The notes below the pieces were generated by a model. It did no database searches and had not been told where the DNA came from. It saw only the letters and a program-made list of their open reading frames with translations. A stretch of 64,000 nucleotides of DNA from assembly GCA_004764695.1 (NCBI GenBank), contig SMSO01000025.1, forward strand, positions 2,811,102 to 2,875,101. Reading direction: 5' to 3'. Below, piece after piece: positions 60,988 through 64,000 of the stretch; within the stretch, counting starts at the first letter, position 1; the number at the start of each line of letters is the position of its first letter. This DNA comes from Schizochytrium sp. TIO01. Lineage: Eukaryota > Sar > Bigyra > Thraustochytrida > Thraustochytriidae. Made by a program: the position numbers and the translations under genes.

Positions 60988-63594
60988 TTAGCCAGTGAAC
61001 AGGGGGATGAGTACAAGCGTGATTGTGGACACAAGCTTGATCAGCACGTGCAAAGCAGGACCAGCAGTATCCTTGCAGGGATCACCGACAGTATCGCCCG
61101 TGACGGCAGCCTTGTGCGCGTCGGAGCCCTTGGAGTGCTGGAGCTCGAGTAGTTTTTTGGTGTTGTCCCAGGCGCCTCCACCGTTGTTCAGGAAGAGTGC
61201 CATCACAATACCCGCAATGGTGGTAATCATGAGGAAACCGCCGAGGGCCTGAGCTCCCAGGAGGGGCCTATCGAGCTGGTAGCCGACTAGGCGGAAGCCA
61301 ACACCGACGGCAATCGGCATCAACGTGACGAGGAGACCCGGCTGGATCATCTTGCTGAGGGCAGCTTTGGAGACAACATCGACACAGACGCCGTACTGAG
61401 GCTTCTCCGTACCATCCAAGATACCCGGTCTGTCGCGAAACTGACGGCGCACCTCCTCCACGACGGTTTGCGCAGCAGATCCCACCGCAGACATTGCCAT
61501 CGCAGAAAAGCGGAAAACCATGGCGGCTCCAAGGAAACCTCCGCAGAACACCTCGGGAGTTGCGATATCGACAACCTTAAACTCAAGACCAGTGTAGAGT
61601 TCAACCTCGTCCATAAAAGCTCTAAAGAGCAGAAACGATGCAAGTGCAGCGGATCCAACCGCAAATCCCTTCGTGGTTGCCTTCGTGGTGTTTCCAGCTG
61701 AATCAAGGCGATCAGTGACGTCGCGTACGCTCTCAGGCTGTCCGCTCATCTCCACGATGCCGCCAGCATTGTCAGCAATGGGTCCAAAGATGTCCATTGC
61801 CAGGATGTACACAGCCGACGAAAGCATTCCCATTGTGGCAACAGCGCTTCCGAAAAGGCCTCCAATGGGCTCTCCTGCAGAGTTCACAAGGCCTGAGCTC
61901 CTTCCGAGCCAGAACGAGGAAAGGATCGACGCACACATGACGAGGGTCGGGTACATGACAGACTCCATACCAATGGCAAGTCCTGCGATCACGTTGGTGG
62001 CATGTCCTGCATTACTAGCAGTGGCAATAGACTTTACGGGACGGTACTCGAAGTCCGTGTAGTACTGAGTAATGAGCACCTGAAGATATGCACTTGCCAT
62101 GCCAACCAATCCACAAAGGAAGAAGGAGAACCATGCCGAAGGGGCAGCAGCTGTGTAGAGGAGAAATCTTGTCGCAATGAAGAATCCTACAACTGCGCAG
62201 CCCATCGCAACAACGTAACCCCTCTTCAGAATAGCAATGGGGTCCTCGAGGTTACGCGCAGATGTGACGACAGTATCTCCCTGATCCGAGATCGTGAGAA
62301 CTCCAAGCGTACTAACGATGAGATCAAAGGCGTGAATAAGGAGCGGGAAGAGGACAAATCCACGTGCCTCTGTAGCGGTCATGTCACACTCCATCGAGAG
62401 GGTGCCACCAAGTACCATGGCGCTGATGATCTCTGCCGAAATACTTTCAAAGAGATCAGCTCCACGAGCCGAGCAGTCACCCACGTTGTCACCAACAAGA
62501 TCTGCAATGACAGCCGGGTTTCTCGGGTCATCCTCCGGAATGCCCTGCTCGACCTTGCCCACGAGGTCAGCACCAACGTCAGCAGCCTTGGTGAAGATTC
62601 CACCTCCGAGCTGCGAGAAGATAGCTACAAAAGATCCTCCAAACCCAAAGCCAATCAGAAGCACCGGGAGTCTTGCAAACGGGATTGCTCCAGGCTCGCC
62701 GTCAACACCCTCGTACACCGCAGCGATGATGATGAAGAGCAACGAAATGCCCAGGACCACCAGCAAAACCACAATAAGGGCCGCCACAGCGCCAGACCTC
62801 AGCGCGAGCTGAATGGTGCCGTGGTAGGACCTCATGGCAGCAGCAGAGACGCGAACGTTTGCTCTCACGGAGGTCCAAAGTCCAACGTATCCCGCACACG
62901 CAGAGCAGGCTGCGCCCAAGAGGAACGACACTGCTGTAAGCATGGCCAAGAGGCTCTGGTTAAGCGACTCCTGACCGTGCGCAGGACGGCGGAACGCATA
63001 GACAGCGAAGAGAATAAAACTCATAGGGAAAGCGAGCTTGAAAATGGTACCGTAGACGCGAGCAAAGAAACTATCGGAGCCCTCGCGAATTGCGGCGGCA
63101 ATGCTGCGCATCTCAGATGGGCCCTCGTCCTGGAGCAAGACCCAGTGCACGAGCGCCCAGACGACAACGATGGCGCACAGGCAAATGACGAGAATACTGC
63201 CCATGATGAGGCCCTGGAAGAGGGCCACGAAAACGAGAGCAAACCCTAAGACGCCCACGATGGAGCGCAGGAGTCCTGAGCGAGGTACCATGTCGAGATT
63301 GAGCAGAATCTGGGCAAGACTCTTGCGGCGAGAAGAGACGCCTGAGCGACGCAGGTGCATGTGCGGGGTAAATGTAGACGACGCAGAGGATGCATTTGGG
63401 TTGCCCAGGTTTCCACCAGAAGGGTTGTTCGAAGACGTTGAGGAGCGGCTGCTAAGGTTATTGGAGCCGGATTGGGCAGACGAGGCAACCGAGGTAGAGG
63501 GCATCATGAGCTCCACGTCATCGTTGGGCGCAGAGGAGGAGCCAAGAGCGGCACCGCCGCTGTGGGCGGACTTGCCGCCGCCTCCGGAGAGCAT
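60988..63594 (-). CDS. AVP2: K+-independent H+-translocating pyrophosphatase (AVP2-like, type II)
   Basis: An 868-residue multi-spanning pump that couples hydrolysis of pyrophosphate to proton transport into the Golgi or another acidic compartment. A Ser/Asn/Gly-rich cytosolic tail (about 100 residues) precedes around 16 hydrophobic segments. The substrate site is complete: DVGADLVGKVEQGIPEDDPR, ADLVGDNVGDCSARGADLFE, and a C-terminal DNTKK / DAHKAAVTGDTVGDP. The K+-dependence determinant reads AGNTTKATTKGFA; Lys in place of Ala after GNTT marks the K+-independent class, as in plant AVP2. The longer open frame to 63738 begins with TTG and is made of microsatellite sequence (KKERKTERKK), so the ATG at 63594 (MLSGGGGK) is used. 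Confidence 0.93.
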   Translation of the reverse strand: MLSGGGGKSAHSGGAALGSSSAPNDDVELMMPSTSVASSAQSGSNNLSSRSSTSSNNPSGGNLGNPNASSASSTFTPHMHLRRSGVSSRRKSLAQILLNLDMVPRSGLLRSIVGVLGFALVFVALFQGLIMGSILVICLCAIVVVWALVHWVLLQDEGPSEMRSIAAAIREGSDSFFARVYGTIFKLAFPMSFILFAVYAFRRPAHGQESLNQSLLAMLTAVSFLLGAACSACAGYVGLWTSVRANVRVSAAAMRSYHGTIQLALRSGAVAALIVVLLVVLGISLLFIIIAAVYEGVDGEPGAIPFARLPVLLIGFGFGGSFVAIFSQLGGGIFTKAADVGADLVGKVEQGIPEDDPRNPAVIADLVGDNVGDCSARGADLFESISAEIISAMVLGGTLSMECDMTATEARGFVLFPLLIHAFDLIVSTLGVLTISDQGDTVVTSARNLEDPIAILKRGYVVAMGCAVVGFFIATRFLLYTAAAPSAWFSFFLCGLVGMASAYLQVLITQYYTDFEYRPVKSIATASNAGHATNVIAGLAIGMESVMYPTLVMCASILSSFWLGRSSGLVNSAGEPIGGLFGSAVATMGMLSSAVYILAMDIFGPIADNAGGIVEMSGQPESVRDVTDRLDSAGNTTKATTKGFAVGSAALASFLLFRAFMDEVELYTGLEFKVVDIATPEVFCGGFLGAAMVFRFSAMAMSAVGSAAQTVVEEVRRQFRDRPGILDGTEKPQYGVCVDVVSKAALSKMIQPGLLVTLMPIAVGVGFRLVGYQLDRPLLGAQALGGFLMITTIAGIVMALFLNNGGGAWDNTKKLLELQHSKGSDAHKAAVTGDTVGDPCKDTAGPALHVLIKLVSTITLVLIPLFTG

Positions 63595-64000
63595 ATAGAT
63601 GCTCGAGCCACGGGTCGGTCCGAGGAGAAGAGAAGGCGGCGCGACGCTCAAAGAGAGGCCGCGGAAACCGGTATGTCTGTCTGACTTCTGTCTTTCTTTC
63701 TTTCTCTCTGTCTTTCTTTCTTTCAAGTTCTTTTTCAATGCTCTTTCACTAATAACAAATACTCAGTCTTTCTGAGGCTTTTCATAAACATTTTACCATT
63801 GTCAATAAATAAACAAATAAACAAATAAACAAACAAATAAATAAAGAAAGAAACAAAGAAAGAAATAAAATATTTTAACATAAAAAGTTTTTACCCCATT
63901 ACCATTACGCTAATTAATCAGAGTAGCTCCTAATAAAAAGGTGCTACTTTGCGCTAATCCTTTTTCGTGTTTTCTCCAAGTCAAAGCAAAGCAAAGCAAA
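63595..64000. other. Promoter side of the H+-PPase gene with simple repeats
   Basis: A CTTT-rich tract at about 63690-63727 and AAAT/AAAC/GAAA-type repeats at 63803-63871. The window ends in tandem CAAAG units (63981-64000). No gene is seen. Confidence 0.6.

Noticed and set aside
62002-63249. A 415-codon plus-strand open frame across the H+-PPase gene
   Set aside because: Antisense shadow; composition is a mirror of the membrane-helix codons of the real gene.
63595-63738. N-terminal extension of the H+-PPase (KKERKTERKK)
   Set aside because: It would need a TTG start and is encoded by simple-sequence DNA; the ATG at 63594 is preferred.
1-64000. tRNA, rRNA, CRISPR or bacterial operon features
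   Set aside because: No tRNA box A/B pairs, rRNA segments or spaced direct repeats were recognised by eye, and the gene content is eukaryotic. A covariance-model scan would be needed to exclude small RNAs.

Overview
The window reads as nuclear DNA of a eukaryotic microbe, most probably a stramenopile and perhaps a labyrinthulomycete (thraustochytrid-like); that placement is inference. The evidence is: nuclear-type genes (proteasome Rpt4, BRX1, ATG3, COG1, mitochondrial AFG3-type protease, complex I NDUFB2); few introns, with two genes showing clear GT-AG introns of 196 and 311 bp; long multi-repeat Cys/His proteins of the CxHGGGRRC type common in stramenopiles; a K+-independent H+-pyrophosphatase; a biliverdin-type phytochrome; and A+T-rich intergenic DNA full of tetranucleotide microsatellites.

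Layout. 0.35-2.05 kb: a type II membrane glycosyltransferase (GT34-like, minus strand). 2-6.8 kb: mostly non-coding, with one low-confidence three-exon candidate (4.56-5.07 kb) and one broken coding-like stretch (2.8-2.9 kb). 6.8-11.4 kb: two neighbouring paralogous CxHGGGRRC repeat proteins on the minus strand, the second with poly-His and twelve exact pentapeptide repeats. 12.3-32.6 kb: housekeeping genes: RPT4, a two-exon ribokinase with a likely mitochondrial presequence, a large LSD1-finger/PX-associated-domain protein, a two-exon coiled-coil protein, BRX1, NDUFB2, ATG3 and AFG3. 32.6-48.8 kb: a 16-kb gene-poor stretch with (TTTC)n, (AATC)n, (AATG)n, (TTGA)n, an 8-bp and a 16-bp tandem array, a T38 tract and islands of G+C-rich DNA. 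48.8-63.6 kb: a complete phytochrome hybrid histidine kinase, a GTPBP1-like GTPase, COG1, a V-ATPase c-type proteolipid and an H+-PPase.

From 14 kb to the end the genes mostly alternate strand (head-to-head, then tail-to-tail). The right end groups Golgi/endomembrane functions: COG1 (vesicle tethering) is divergent from a V-ATPase proteolipid, which is convergent with an AVP2-like H+-PPase. RPT4, ATG3 and AFG3 cover cytosolic, autophagic and mitochondrial protein turnover; NDUFB2 and AFG3 are both inner-membrane proteins. The items most worth following are the phytochrome in a probably non-photosynthetic lineage, the CxHGGGRRC pair, the composite LSD1/PX-associated protein, and the V-ATPase proteolipid with an enlarged V1-facing loop. 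Start codons were checked by eye: where the longest open frame begins at TTG or GTG, the first in-frame ATG is used.
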